A stretch of 64,000 nt of DNA from Lyngbya aestuarii BL J (lineage in GTDB: Bacteria > Cyanobacteriota > Cyanobacteriia > Cyanobacteriales > Microcoleaceae): contig NZ_AUZM01000010.1 in assembly GCF_000478195.2 (NCBI RefSeq), positions 59,253 to 123,252 of the forward strand. Reading direction: 5' to 3'. How positions within the stretch are numbered: the stretch's first letter is position 1; each line of letters begins with the position of its first letter. The notes below the pieces were generated by a model. It ran no database searches, was not told the origin of the DNA, and was given only the letters and a program-made list of their open reading frames with translations. The translations under genes were made by a program, and so were the position numbers. Below are positions 47,448 to 56,270 of the stretch, in pieces.

Positions 47448-50400
47448 AAGCCGTTAAATAGGGAATTAGAGCGGCTGCTAGACCTCCAACACCAGCTAAT
47501 CCGGGGACAATAGCCGCATCAGGTTGGACTTTCGGTGTGACGGTATCTGTTGTTGTTTCTACCCCTGGTGTGCAAACTCGGTTAGAACGAGCCAATCTCA
47601 ACCATTGATCATCTTCGGTTGCATAACCAATTTCTACTAAATAGATCCGATGGCTTTCTAAGTTGGGGAATTGTTGCTGTTGACTCGATTCATCCCAATC
47701 ATATTTTTGAATACTGTGAGGCGGTTGAGCATCGAGATCATCAATATCAGTCACATCACAAATTCGCAGTTGGGGATATCGTCCCCCATTTTCAATTGCA
47801 GCAGCTTTAGCCGAGTCGGGAACTTCCCATTCAGAATCTGCGGTGTGATCGTTAATCAGCCATAGCGTTATATGACTTCCAAACGTCGTTAAAAAAGGAA
47901 TCAGAGCCGCAGCACCGCCTGCACCCAACACTTCACCGACTAACCCGACATCGGGTGTAACTTCCGGGGTGACTTTAGGTGTAACTGTATCTGTTGTCGT
48001 CTCAACTCCTGGTGTACGAACTCGGTTAGAACGAGCCAACCTCAACCATTGATCATCACTGGTGACATAACCAATTTCTACTAAATAAATGCGATCGCTT
48101 TCTAAGTTAGGGAATTGTTGCTGTTGAGTTGATTCATCCCAATCATATTTTTGAACACTGTGAGGTGGTTGACGATCAAGATCATCAATATCAGTCACAT
48201 CACAAATTCGCAGTTGAGGATATCGTCCCCCATTTTCAATTGCAGCAGCTTTAGCCGTGTCAGGAACAACGAATTCCGCATCTGCGGTGTGATTGTCTCT
48301 AAGTTTGAGAGTAATATGACTTCCAAACGTCGTTAAAAAAGGAATCAGAGCCGCAGCACCGCCTGCACCCAACATTCCCCCCACTAACCCGACATCGGGT
48401 GTAACTTCCGGGGTGACTGTATCGGGTGTTGTTTCTACCCCAGGTGTCCGAACTCGGTTAGAACGAGCCAACCTCAACCATTGATCATCATTGGTTGCAT
48501 AACCAATTTCGACTAAATAGGTGCGCTCGCTTTCTAAGTTCGGAAATTGTTGCTGTTGAGTTGATTCATCCCAATCATATTTCTGAATACTGTGAGGTGG
48601 TTGACGATCAAGATCATCAATATCAGTCACATCACAAATTCGCAGTTGAGGATATCGTCCCCCATTTTCAATTGCAGCAGCTTTAGCAGTGTCAGGAACT
48701 TCCCATTCCGCATCTATGGTGTGATTGTCTCTGGGTTTGAGAGTAATATGACTCCCAAAAGACGTTAAAAAAGGAATCAGAGCCGCAGCACCGCCTGCAC
48801 CCAACACTCCACCGACTAACCCAGCATCGGGTGTAACTTCTGGTGTAACTTCTGGTATGACTGTATCGGTTGTTGTCTCAACTCCGGGTGTACGAACTCG
48901 GTTAGAACGAGCCAATCTCAACCATTGATCATCATTGGTGAGATAACCCATCTCTGTGATGTAGTCCCGGTTGCTTTCTAAGTTGGGGACAGATCGTTCT
49001 TGAGTAGACTCGTCACAATCATAGATCTGAACCTTATGAGGCGCTTGCTGATCAGGATCATCAATATCAGTGACATCATACACTCGCAGTTGCAGGCGTT
49101 GTCCTCCATTTTCTTTGGCAAAATCCTGGTCTCCCTCGGGTACAACCCAATAGGCATAGGCATTTTGATCGTTACCGGGGGCGGCTAGTGTTATACGACT
49201 ATTTGGCTGTCGCCCTGCCCACCATGCAGCCCCTAATCCCAGTCCACCTGCAAGTATTCCCAGTCCTAAACCCGAAGGTGTTGCCCCTCCATTTCCAGCC
49301 GCGACGGAAGTGCCGCTAGGGGTTACGGGTGTAGCGGTTGTCAGATTAGTTGTGGGAGTGACTGGGGTTCCTCCTGGGGTTCCCGTCGCCGGAGTTGTGG
49401 GTGTTGGGGTATCTATTCCCATTCCTGTCGCCGGAGTTGTGGGTGTTGGGGTACTTATTCCCATTCCTGTCGCCGGAGTTGTGGGTGTTGGGATACCTGT
49501 TCCTGTTGCTGTTCCTGTCGCCGGAGTTATGGGTGTTGTAGTATCTGTTCCTATTCCCGTCGCGGGAGTGGTTGGTCTTGGGGTACCCGTTCCCGTTCCC
49601 GTTCCCGTCGGAGGAACTGCGGCATCGCTAATCGGTTCTCCTTGACCTCCCCGAAGTAACCACCAAATTAACCCCCCTAAAAGCGGAATTCCGAGGAGCA
49701 ATAGTATCCACCAGGGAAACGCTCCGGTTTCTTCTTCAACTTCTTCAACTTCTTCTGCGGCTGGAGGAACTTGGGCTATTTCTGCGGGAACGACAGGAAG
49801 GGGAACTACAGCCGCCAATGTCGCCTCAACGGGTTCTTCTGTAACGGTTTCATCAATAATTTCTTGACCGGGTTCAGAAGTGGCAAAAGCTAGAAAGGCG
49901 AGAACTTTGGGAGTTTTGTTATTTTCGTTGTAAACGTAGCTACGATACTGAGAATAGGGATAACGCGGATCATCAGGTAGCGTGTTGTGCATCGAGATAA
50001 TTTTGAGATCATCCCGGTTTAATACTTGATCAGCGATCGCATAACCAATGCCATTATTACCCAGTTCTGCAACTACTGTATCAGTCCCGTCTTCTGAGAC
50101 TTGAATTGTATTTTCTCCACTTTCAAAGGGAGCGCTTTCAAAGACATCATAGGTACTCAGTGCGCGGCGGGTATCACTATCATCGGGTCGGTCAATAAAG
50201 CGGATTTCTTCATCCGAACCCCCAATCTCTAACCAGTTAGTAATTTCACCCCGAAATATTCCGGCAAATTGCTCAAAGGTTAGATTGCCTTCAAAGGAAT
50301 TATTCGGGCTAACAATAATCGCGAGTTTCTCCCGACCAACAGCAACTGCAACTAACCCAGCCGCTTTTTCTTCCTCGGTTAACGGACGTCCAACTGCGGC

Positions 50401-50787
50401 TAAATCTAGTGTTCCGGCTTGTAAAGCTTCGATGGCTTCATTGGTTCCGGTGGCGGCGAGTTCAACTTCGGCGTTGGGAAATTTTTCTTCAAAGCGTTGC
50501 TGAAGTGCTTTGTTAATTTCGCTCATGCTACTCGAACCGTTCACCGTGATGTTGGTATCCTCGGCTAAGGATTTTGGAACGGTAAAGGTTGGGTTGGCAT
50601 TATCGAATGTTTCCGGTAGAGTTAGGGTTCGATCTGTTTCTGATTCTGAGGGTTCCGCCTCCGACGATTGGGCAAAAGCGGCTTGATTGAGAAATGATGC
50701 CAGAGAAACAGTAAATAGTCCAGGAGTGGATGCTAAGGCGAGTAGCACCACTGGTATTTGAAGTAATGCTTTTCGAGAGCGAGACAT
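47419..50787 (-). CDS. PstS-like binding domain, membrane anchor and DUF4912 repeats, N-terminal part of a split gene
   Basis: 1,122 residues. Signal peptide (LLQIPVVLLALASTPGLF), a periplasmic phosphate-binding-type domain (about 55-325; NITVNGSSSMSEINKAL, LAAVGRPLTEEEKAAG, SDTRRALSTYDVF), a transmembrane helix (FPWWILLLLGIPLLGGLIWW, about 357-377), a Thr/Pro/Gly linker of 14-residue repeats, a Gly-rich hydrophobic stretch (about 500-525) and four DUF4912 repeats. It stops at TAG just inside a fifth repeat because of one extra base (T at 47423) compared with the sister repeats. The binding domain would face the periplasm, the repeats the cytoplasm. Ligand unknown. Confidence 0.85.
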   Translation of the reverse strand: MSRSRKALLQIPVVLLALASTPGLFTVSLASFLNQAAFAQSSEAEPSESETDRTLTLPETFDNANPTFTVPKSLAEDTNITVNGSSSMSEINKALQQRFEEKFPNAEVELAATGTNEAIEALQAGTLDLAAVGRPLTEEEKAAGLVAVAVGREKLAIIVSPNNSFEGNLTFEQFAGIFRGEITNWLEIGGSDEEIRFIDRPDDSDTRRALSTYDVFESAPFESGENTIQVSEDGTDTVVAELGNNGIGYAIADQVLNRDDLKIISMHNTLPDDPRYPYSQYRSYVYNENNKTPKVLAFLAFATSEPGQEIIDETVTEEPVEATLAAVVPLPVVPAEIAQVPPAAEEVEEVEEETGAFPWWILLLLGIPLLGGLIWWLLRGGQGEPISDAAVPPTGTGTGTGTPRPTTPATGIGTDTTTPITPATGTATGTGIPTPTTPATGMGISTPTPTTPATGMGIDTPTPTTPATGTPGGTPVTPTTNLTTATPVTPSGTSVAAGNGGATPSGLGLGILAGGLGLGAAWWAGRQPNSRITLAAPGNDQNAYAYWVVPEGDQDFAKENGGQRLQLRVYDVTDIDDPDQQAPHKVQIYDCDESTQERSVPNLESNRDYITEMGYLTNDDQWLRLARSNRVRTPGVETTTDTVIPEVTPEVTPDAGLVGGVLGAGGAAALIPFLTSFGSHITLKPRDNHTIDAEWEVPDTAKAAAIENGGRYPQLRICDVTDIDDLDRQPPHSIQKYDWDESTQQQQFPNLESERTYLVEIGYATNDDQWLRLARSNRVRTPGVETTPDTVTPEVTPDVGLVGGMLGAGGAAALIPFLTTFGSHITLKLRDNHTADAEFVVPDTAKAAAIENGGRYPQLRICDVTDIDDLDRQPPHSVQKYDWDESTQQQQFPNLESDRIYLVEIGYVTSDDQWLRLARSNRVRTPGVETTTDTVTPKVTPEVTPDVGLVGEVLGAGGAAALIPFLTTFGSHITLWLINDHTADSEWEVPDSAKAAAIENGGRYPQLRICDVTDIDDLDAQPPHSIQKYDWDESSQQQQFPNLESHRIYLVEIGYATEDDQWLRLARSNRVCTPGVETTTDTVTPKVQPDAAIVPGLAGVGGLAAALIPYLTAFGSHITLKH
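49383..49610. repeat. 42-base tandem repeat coding for a Thr/Pro linker
   Basis: About five imperfect copies of a 42-base unit (coding TPATGMGIDTPTPT-like 14-mers on the minus strand) between the membrane helix and the DUF4912 repeats. A flexible linker that may vary in length between strains. Confidence 0.8.
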
Positions 50788-51086
50788 TGTTTTTTGGAGT
50801 TATATGATTAACAACTGTCAATGCAAAATAAAATCTTTGAGACTTAAGCCGATTCTGAGCGAAAACTTTGACTGCTGAGTTAGCTTCAGAGGAAGAACTA
50901 CAACGAGTTATTTTCAAGTCTAGAAGGAATTAAAGATTAGAGCCGTCAAAATATTAATCACTGTGGATTTCGATCAAGATTCTCAATCTTTTGATGCTTC
51001 TAGTCTCTACTCGGGCGTAATTTCGTTAATACATTGAGTAATCGTTTTCGAGGCTATCATCTCTGTGAGTTGGGGGTTAAATAGGG

Positions 51087-51482
51087 TTAAATTTTGACGA
51101 CTGAAATGGTTACTTCTCCGTTGTTGTCTTCGAGGTAGGTATCGAAAAAGAAAGCACAAAGATTACAGGTTTGTAGAACTTCGAGTGTGAGTGTATCGTC
51201 ATCTCCATTCAAGGTTGACCAGCTTGCTTCTATTTCAACGTTGGTTTTTTTATTAATAAATCGGCCACCGTACATCCACAGCATCACCAGAGGTTCGCCA
51301 GAATGAGCCACGTCTGAGCGATAATTAAATGAACCGTTACGAATCCTAATGATGTAGGTTCCGGGTTCGAGTGTGGTAGAGACACCCGTTTCTTCTTGGA
51401 TGCGTTGCATGGTCGCTGCATCAAGGACAAAACAGTTGTGCTTGCTATCAACCTTTAAGTCTGTAACTGTGCAACCTTCCAT
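51087..51482 (-). CDS. Stand-alone copy of the C-terminal domain of the giant DUF4912 protein
   Basis: 131 residues, soluble, no signal peptide. It aligns along its length with the last 130 residues of the DUF4912 protein: HNCFVLDAATMQRIQ / HNCHLLDDQRMKQLQ, LEPGTYIIRIRNGSF, GEPLVMLWMYGGRFINKKT, SWSTLNG, CAFFFDTYLEDNNGEVTISVV. No known family is recognised. It lies 299 bases upstream of the giant gene on the same strand, so the two are probably functionally linked. A beta-rich binding module is likely from the residue pattern, but this is inference. Confidence 0.8.
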   Translation of the reverse strand: MEGCTVTDLKVDSKHNCFVLDAATMQRIQEETGVSTTLEPGTYIIRIRNGSFNYRSDVAHSGEPLVMLWMYGGRFINKKTNVEIEASWSTLNGDDDTLTLEVLQTCNLCAFFFDTYLEDNNGEVTISVVKI

Positions 51483-51832
51483 ATTGTTTGTTCCTCAGTG
51501 TGGTAATTTTGCTAAACTCTTGAGAATACCTCAGATCGTCAGTCTTTTGTAACTGGCTCGTATCTACTATACAAAAATTTGTTGTTCTACTCACCTTGAG
51601 ATTTTACCTGCAACCTGGAGACTGTGGAACAGGGTATAAACAAAGTGTAAATCTTTATGACGAGGGCCTGTCCATCTCTGGGGTTGATCAGCTTGTTATT
51701 AGCCAAGTTCCGCTCCTGACTCTCTTGACGACTATAAATATTTTTAAAATGATCTAGACCAAGCAATTATTTTAATTACTTGATCTTAAAATTTGCTCTC
51801 TAATTTTTGGGAAGATAATCTTCGAGATCTTC
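51483..51832. other. 350-base spacer, nothing recognised
   Basis: AT-rich. No gene, repeat or clear hairpin was found. It probably holds the promoter of the 131-residue protein gene on the minus strand. Confidence 0.4.
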
Positions 51833-52192
51833 TTAAGCAACAATTCCTATCTGACGAAGAATATAAAATAAAATTGAGTTGACTAAACTTAGAGCAATTG
51901 CACCTAAAATAGCACTACCAATTCCCCACCGCAGTCTAAATCCTTCGATTAACCAAGCCGCTAAACCAAAAACAATAATACTGCCAATTAAAGGAATTAA
52001 ACCGATACTGACGATTGCATTAAACGTTCTAAACCAATTTGGAAAAATACTATAGATTGAATTGAAAGCACCAATAACTGCGCCGGCAATTAAAGCAATT
52101 GTCGGATGATCAACTTCAACACCCAAAGGGAGCTTAGAGATGATTAATAAGCTGACCGCTAAAACTACCACAGAAATCAAAAAACCAACCAT
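51833..52192 (-). CDS. Phage holin family-like four-helix membrane protein
   Basis: 119 residues with four hydrophobic helices (FLISVVVLAVSLLIISKLPLG, ALIAGAVIGAFNSIY, IGLIPLIGSIIVFGLAAWLI, AILGAIALSLVNSILFYIL) and the short polar link GFRLRWG. This matches the PF04020 type (mycobacterial 4TM/phage holin), a common chromosomal membrane protein not tied to a phage here. Function unknown. Confidence 0.8.
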   Translation of the reverse strand: MVGFLISVVVLAVSLLIISKLPLGVEVDHPTIALIAGAVIGAFNSIYSIFPNWFRTFNAIVSIGLIPLIGSIIVFGLAAWLIEGFRLRWGIGSAILGAIALSLVNSILFYILRQIGIVA

Positions 52193-52489
52193 TGATCTAT
52201 CTCCTAATTTTTTAAATTCAATCTCAAATTGTGATGAATATTTTCATCTTCTACAGACGATGACTAAACTTGAATGGTGAGTGTATTCTCTATTTTTTTA
52301 GCATTAAAGCCTGAGAATAACTCTTGGGTTTTAACAACGGTGTACCTACACAAAATACACTATAAAAATAGAAATTGTCTAAATTTTAATAATTTTTATC
52401 TTTTAATTTTTGAATTAGTTTTGAAAATTGCAAAAAGAGGGATAAAGCAGATAACCACACTTTCCCTCTTAACTCTGGCTGAATCTATC

Positions 52490-52581
52490 AGTTTTTTCAG
52501 TAAAATTGCACTTCCACATCCTCCAAAGACGAGCCAGAATGTTCCGATGAACTCTGCTATACATCGTTTAGTCAGTGACAC
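52490..52581 (-). pseudogene. aqpZ: Aquaporin Z N-terminal remnant
   Basis: From the ATG at 52581 the frame reads MSLTKRCIAEFIGTFWLVFG then GCGSAIL, which is the first helix of aquaporin Z (FGTFWLVFGGCGSA is a family hallmark). After about 27 residues the likeness ends and the frame stops at 52396. The NPA motifs and other helices are missing. The rest of the spacer (52193-52822) has no gene. A deleted water-channel gene is the simplest reading. Confidence 0.75.
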
Positions 52582-52822
52582 GTTCTTTTCGCACCTTATA
52601 AAAGATTGTATGATAGGAGACTACCATACCATTTCTGTTTTTGGTAGAAGCTACAAAAATCGTAACTTTCAGACCGGGTAGAAGTTAACTTTTATAAACG
52701 ATTACTAAAGAATTTTGACTCCTGTATTCAACCTTTTTTTAGTAAAATTTAATGTTTTCTTGACTCAATCTTGAAAAGATATTCTCATCCCCAATCCGGT
52801 TTCTACAGTGACCTTTCTTCAA

Positions 52823-54028
52823 TCAGACAGTTGGAAGCAGATCGGGTTGATACCGAATATTTGCCTCTTTTAACCGACGCAACGCTTCACCTAAGCGATC
52901 GCAATCTGCTATCAAACTGACTCTTACATAACCCTCTCCACCGCTTCCGAAAGCATTTCCAGGTGTTAATACCACCCCCGTTTGTTGTAAAACGGTTAAG
53001 GCAAAATCCGTCGAACTCATTCCCGGCGGACAAGCAACCCAAAGATACATTGTAGCCAAAGGTTTTGGAACCGTCCAACCCAGTTCGGCTAATCCATCAA
53101 TCAGGAAGTCTCGCCGTTTTTGATAACGGTTTTGAACTTCGGTAATATAAGAATCTGGCAAATTTAAAGCGGTTTCCGCCGCCGTTTGTAATGCCGCAAA
53201 TAACCCATAATCCAGGTTTGTTTTTAACGTTCTCAACCCTTGAATAATTGTTGAATTTCCAACAACAAACCCAACTCTCCATCCGGCCATATTATAAGTT
53301 TTTGACAGGGTATGAAACTCGACGCCAATTTCTTTCCCGCCCGGAATTTCCAGCAAACTGGTCGGTTGATAGCCATCAAAGGCGAGTTCAGCATAACATA
53401 AATCGTGAACTAAAAGAATCTGATATTTGTGAGCAAAAGCAACAATTTCTTCAAAAAATTCTCTCGGTGCCGTTGCTCCCGTCGGATTACTGGGATAATT
53501 AAAAAAGAGAACTTTTGCTTGTTCTGCAACAGAATCAGGAATTGTTCCTAAATCAATTAACCAGTCATTCTCCGGTTTTAAGAGTATACTATGAATCTTT
53601 CCCCCCGCAATTAACGGGCCTCTAAAATGTGCTGGATAAGCCGGATTTGGTGCTAATACAACATCACCCGGATTCACATAAGCGAGGGCTAAATGGGTTA
53701 ATCCTTCTTTAGAACCCAATAACGGTAAAGCCTCACTATTAGGATCGAGTTTCACATCATAACGCCGCAAATACCATTGCGTAATTGCTTTACGAAAATT
53801 CGCTGTTCCCTCAAAAGGTGGATAACCGTGATTATCAGCAATATGTAGGGCGTGTTTAGCCGCTTCGATCACAGGTTCTGGGGCAGGGCCACCCGGATTT
53901 CCCATCCCCAAATCAATTAAATCTAGTCCTTGTTCCCTAGCGCGAACTTTCAACTCATCCAAACGCGCAAACACATAAGGCGGTAGTTGCAAAACCCGAT
54001 CTGCGGGGTTGATCCAATCCAAAGTCAT
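52823..54028 (-). CDS. PLP aminotransferase class I/II (aspartate/LL-DAP aminotransferase-like)
   Basis: 401 residues, fold type I. Conserved DLGMGNPGGPAPEPV, NYPSNPTGATAPREF, DLCYAELAFDG, and the PLP lysine in HTLSKTYNMAGWRVGF. C-terminal Arg in GEGYVRVSLIAD. Similar proteins are annotated in cyanobacteria as aspartate or alanine-type aminotransferase and are near DapL. The substrate cannot be fixed from the sequence. It holds a HIP1 site near 52895. Confidence 0.88.
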   Translation of the reverse strand: MTLDWINPADRVLQLPPYVFARLDELKVRAREQGLDLIDLGMGNPGGPAPEPVIEAAKHALHIADNHGYPPFEGTANFRKAITQWYLRRYDVKLDPNSEALPLLGSKEGLTHLALAYVNPGDVVLAPNPAYPAHFRGPLIAGGKIHSILLKPENDWLIDLGTIPDSVAEQAKVLFFNYPSNPTGATAPREFFEEIVAFAHKYQILLVHDLCYAELAFDGYQPTSLLEIPGGKEIGVEFHTLSKTYNMAGWRVGFVVGNSTIIQGLRTLKTNLDYGLFAALQTAAETALNLPDSYITEVQNRYQKRRDFLIDGLAELGWTVPKPLATMYLWVACPPGMSSTDFALTVLQQTGVVLTPGNAFGSGGEGYVRVSLIADCDRLGEALRRLKEANIRYQPDLLPTV

Positions 54029-54162
54029 CGGTTAATAATTAGTAACTAGGTGTGAATGAGGTTTTGGGTTTTAGTATTAGCAAGAAGACTGGTCAAAAAA
54101 TAACTTCTAATTTTTTATTGTCGCCTGTTTTCTAATCATTCCCAACCCTTGATTTTTATGAT

Positions 54163-55317
54163 TTAGGCTTTAATTTTGGCTTCCCCAATGGGAACGGTTG
54201 TCGAAACCATCGCCGCCATTAACTGTTCAGGAACGACATGAAAAGGTAATCTATGAATATCAGAACCTTGATGACAAGCCAATTCAGCCGCCTGTTTTAA
54301 TTCAGTTAACGTGATATTTTCTAAGCCCAAATGGTTTAAAGTTTGCGGTAAACCAATGTCGCTGTAGAATTTCAACAATTGCTGTCTGGCTGCTGCTGCG
54401 AGTTGGTTGCCTTGCAACATTTCTTCCAGGCGAAGTTGTACCAATATACCAAGAGCGACTTTCTCTCCGTGCAGTGTACCATGACTGGCGGCTACATGAG
54501 TTAACCCGTTGTGAACGGCATGAGCAGCAACGGTTCGACATTGCGCCCCCCCAATTCCGCCAATGACTCCAGCGAGTAATACGGTGGCGTCTACAACTTC
54601 CCGCCAAGTTTCCCCTCCGGGTTCTTGGAGGGCGGTGACGGATTTTTGTAGTAAGATATCTCGCAGAACTCTAGCCTGTTGAACTGCGGCGATTAATAGG
54701 GTTTGTTCGGAATGTCCGCTACTAACCGAGGCTTCGTACCATTTGGCTAAAGCATCTCCAATTCCAGCGACTAGGGTACGTTGGGGGGCGGTTTGAATTA
54801 AACTGTAGTCGAGAATGAGTAGATCGGGGCATTTGGCTAGGGGTACGTCATACAAAAATGCCCCTTCGTCGGAGTAGACGTTAGAAAGGGCTGTCCAAGC
54901 TGCACAAGTTGCCCCAGATGTCGGGATAGTAGCGATCGGAAGTTGACACTGATGGGCGAGAAGTTTGGCAGTATCGAGGGCCTTTCCGCCGCCAATTCCG
55001 ATAATACAGTCGGCTTGATGATGGGTTGCTTTTTCCCGCAATTTCGCTAAACTGGCTTCGCTACAGTCGGGGCTATACGTGGCGGAGGCAAATTCAAGGT
55101 GATGCTGTTTTAAGACGGGTTCTAGGGTCGTTTGGGCAAGGCTGAGACTGCGATCGCCCCCGACCAGTAGAGGACGTTTTCCCAATTTGGCGATCGCCTC
55201 TCCTGCTTGTTGGATCGCGTGAGTTCCCCGCAACACTTGGGCTGGTGCGATGTTGAGAGAGAGAATACTTGAGGTTTGGGTATCACAAGCGGTGCTAGGA
55301 GAGGATGATTGACGCAT
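54163..55317 (-). CDS. Iron-containing alcohol dehydrogenase family protein (glycerol dehydrogenase-like)
   Basis: 384 residues from the ATG at 55317, which has GAGGAG just upstream. An in-frame start at 55377 is less likely. NAD-binding region GIGGGKALDTAKLLA, then PTSGATCAAWTALSNVY, the metal ligands expected in GIGDALAKWYEA, AAHAVHNGLTHV and SHGTLHGEKVALG. This fits the group III/GldA-like family common in cyanobacteria. The substrate is unknown. The N-terminus (about 25 residues) is Ser/Thr-rich. Confidence 0.88.
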   Translation of the reverse strand: MRQSSSPSTACDTQTSSILSLNIAPAQVLRGTHAIQQAGEAIAKLGKRPLLVGGDRSLSLAQTTLEPVLKQHHLEFASATYSPDCSEASLAKLREKATHHQADCIIGIGGGKALDTAKLLAHQCQLPIATIPTSGATCAAWTALSNVYSDEGAFLYDVPLAKCPDLLILDYSLIQTAPQRTLVAGIGDALAKWYEASVSSGHSEQTLLIAAVQQARVLRDILLQKSVTALQEPGGETWREVVDATVLLAGVIGGIGGAQCRTVAAHAVHNGLTHVAASHGTLHGEKVALGILVQLRLEEMLQGNQLAAAARQQLLKFYSDIGLPQTLNHLGLENITLTELKQAAELACHQGSDIHRLPFHVVPEQLMAAMVSTTVPIGEAKIKA

Positions 55318-55771
55318 AGGGACTCCTCGATGAGATGCTAAGTTTCCTAGAATAGCGCATTCTTCTGTTCCCTTCAATATCCCAGAACCCGATCTTAGAT
55401 TAAATTAATTTTTTCGTCGGGGTAGGTTCGGCAAAGATTGATGTTTCTCACTAATAACCAATATCAATTCGCTTCTGTAATTAACCCAAACGAACGGGGC
55501 AGGTTTATTAATGTTGTTTCTGGGATGAAAAAATCAATTTTAACCCATTCTTTATTAGCTATAATTCTTCCCAGACCCATCACTGTAAAGTTATTCTTGT
55601 CTTCACAAAAAAACTCTCCGTAGATCTACTTATAAATTCACAAGTTTTTCACAAAATCTTTATAAAAATAGGCTTAATTTTCAGTGTTTATACGAATTGA
55701 TTTCCTCCAATCGCCAGTTTATTATAGATTTAGTTTCGGATTTAAAACACATCAATTCAGGATAAATAGTC
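55318..55771. other. 454-base spacer, nothing convincing
   Basis: AT-rich. A 61-codon plus-strand frame at 55438 has no ribosome site or family likeness and is judged spurious. Probably holds promoters for the two flanking divergent genes. Confidence 0.4.
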
Positions 55772-56194
55772 ATGAATAAAAATCAACAAATATCCAAGGT
55801 ATAAAAGCCGCTATTGACATGGAGTTTAGCCCTGTCTTCAATAATGTTGATCAATTTATTTGGAATTGATTCTACAGTATCAGCCCGAGAAAACATTATG
55901 TCACTGGGACAAACATCAGACGGCGATCCTGTTTATATCAATTTAGAATCTCCTCAAGGTAATAGTGGACTTTATAAAGTTTTAGTCGAAAGTCCTTCGG
56001 GTAGTGTTACAAGTTTATGGTATCAAGTGAGTTGTTCTGAAAGAAGAATTTTTGAGATGGATGTTGTACTCAATGATGAAGGTCGAGTTCAATCCAAAAA
56101 ATATGTTCAAGAGGTTTCTTCTGCACCTGCTACATCTTTAGTTCAAGAATCTATGGCAGTGATTTGTCAGCAAAGAGGAGCAAGAGGCTGGTAA
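55772..56194 (+). pseudogene. Secreted small protein gene with an in-frame stop in the signal peptide
   Basis: ATG at 55772 (AGGA 8 bases upstream) starts MNKNQQISKV, then a TAA at 55802-55804, then in the same frame KPLLTWSLALSSIMLINLFG, an intact hydrophobic core ending in TVSA-R, and about 100 residues of mature protein with two Cys (VSCSERR, VICQQRG). Without the stop this is a normal signal peptide. A TTG at 55814 could start a shortened protein of 126 residues lacking the basic part. Function unknown. It could be a recent pseudogene, a read error, or translated from the TTG. Confidence 0.65.
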
Positions 56195-56215
56195 TTTATC
56201 AAGTTGAATATTTTT

Positions 56216-56250
56216 AAATCCCCAGCTTCTTTGAGAAACCGGGGATTTTA
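56216..56250. terminator. Bidirectional terminator hairpin
   Basis: AAATCCCC and GGGGATTT form a perfect 8-bp stem with a T-rich tail on the plus strand (ATTTTATCT) and TTTAAAAATA on the other. It lies between the convergent secreted-protein gene and the TerB-like gene. Confidence 0.75.
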
Positions 56251-56270
56251 TCTGACAAGATTTGACAACT

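Noticed and set aside
47400..47460. Programmed ribosomal frameshift in the DUF4912 gene
   Set aside because: No slippery heptamer or matching downstream structure was recognised; a one-base insertion or read error is simpler, though +1 slippage at CAT-TAG is not excluded.
49310..49645. 111-codon plus-strand frame of Val/Gly/Pro repeats
   Set aside because: It is the antisense reading of the Thr/Pro linker repeat of the PstS-DUF4912 gene.
51833..52192. Prophage remnant suggested by the holin-like protein
   Set aside because: No other phage genes, attachment sites or lysis genes nearby; this family is common as an ordinary chromosomal membrane protein.
52274..52681. 135-codon plus-strand frame
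   Set aside because: It lies over the aquaporin remnant on the opposite strand and reads as a low-quality hydrophobic string; no start signals.
55438..55623. 61-codon plus-strand frame
   Set aside because: No ribosome site, no family likeness, lies in a promoter-like spacer.
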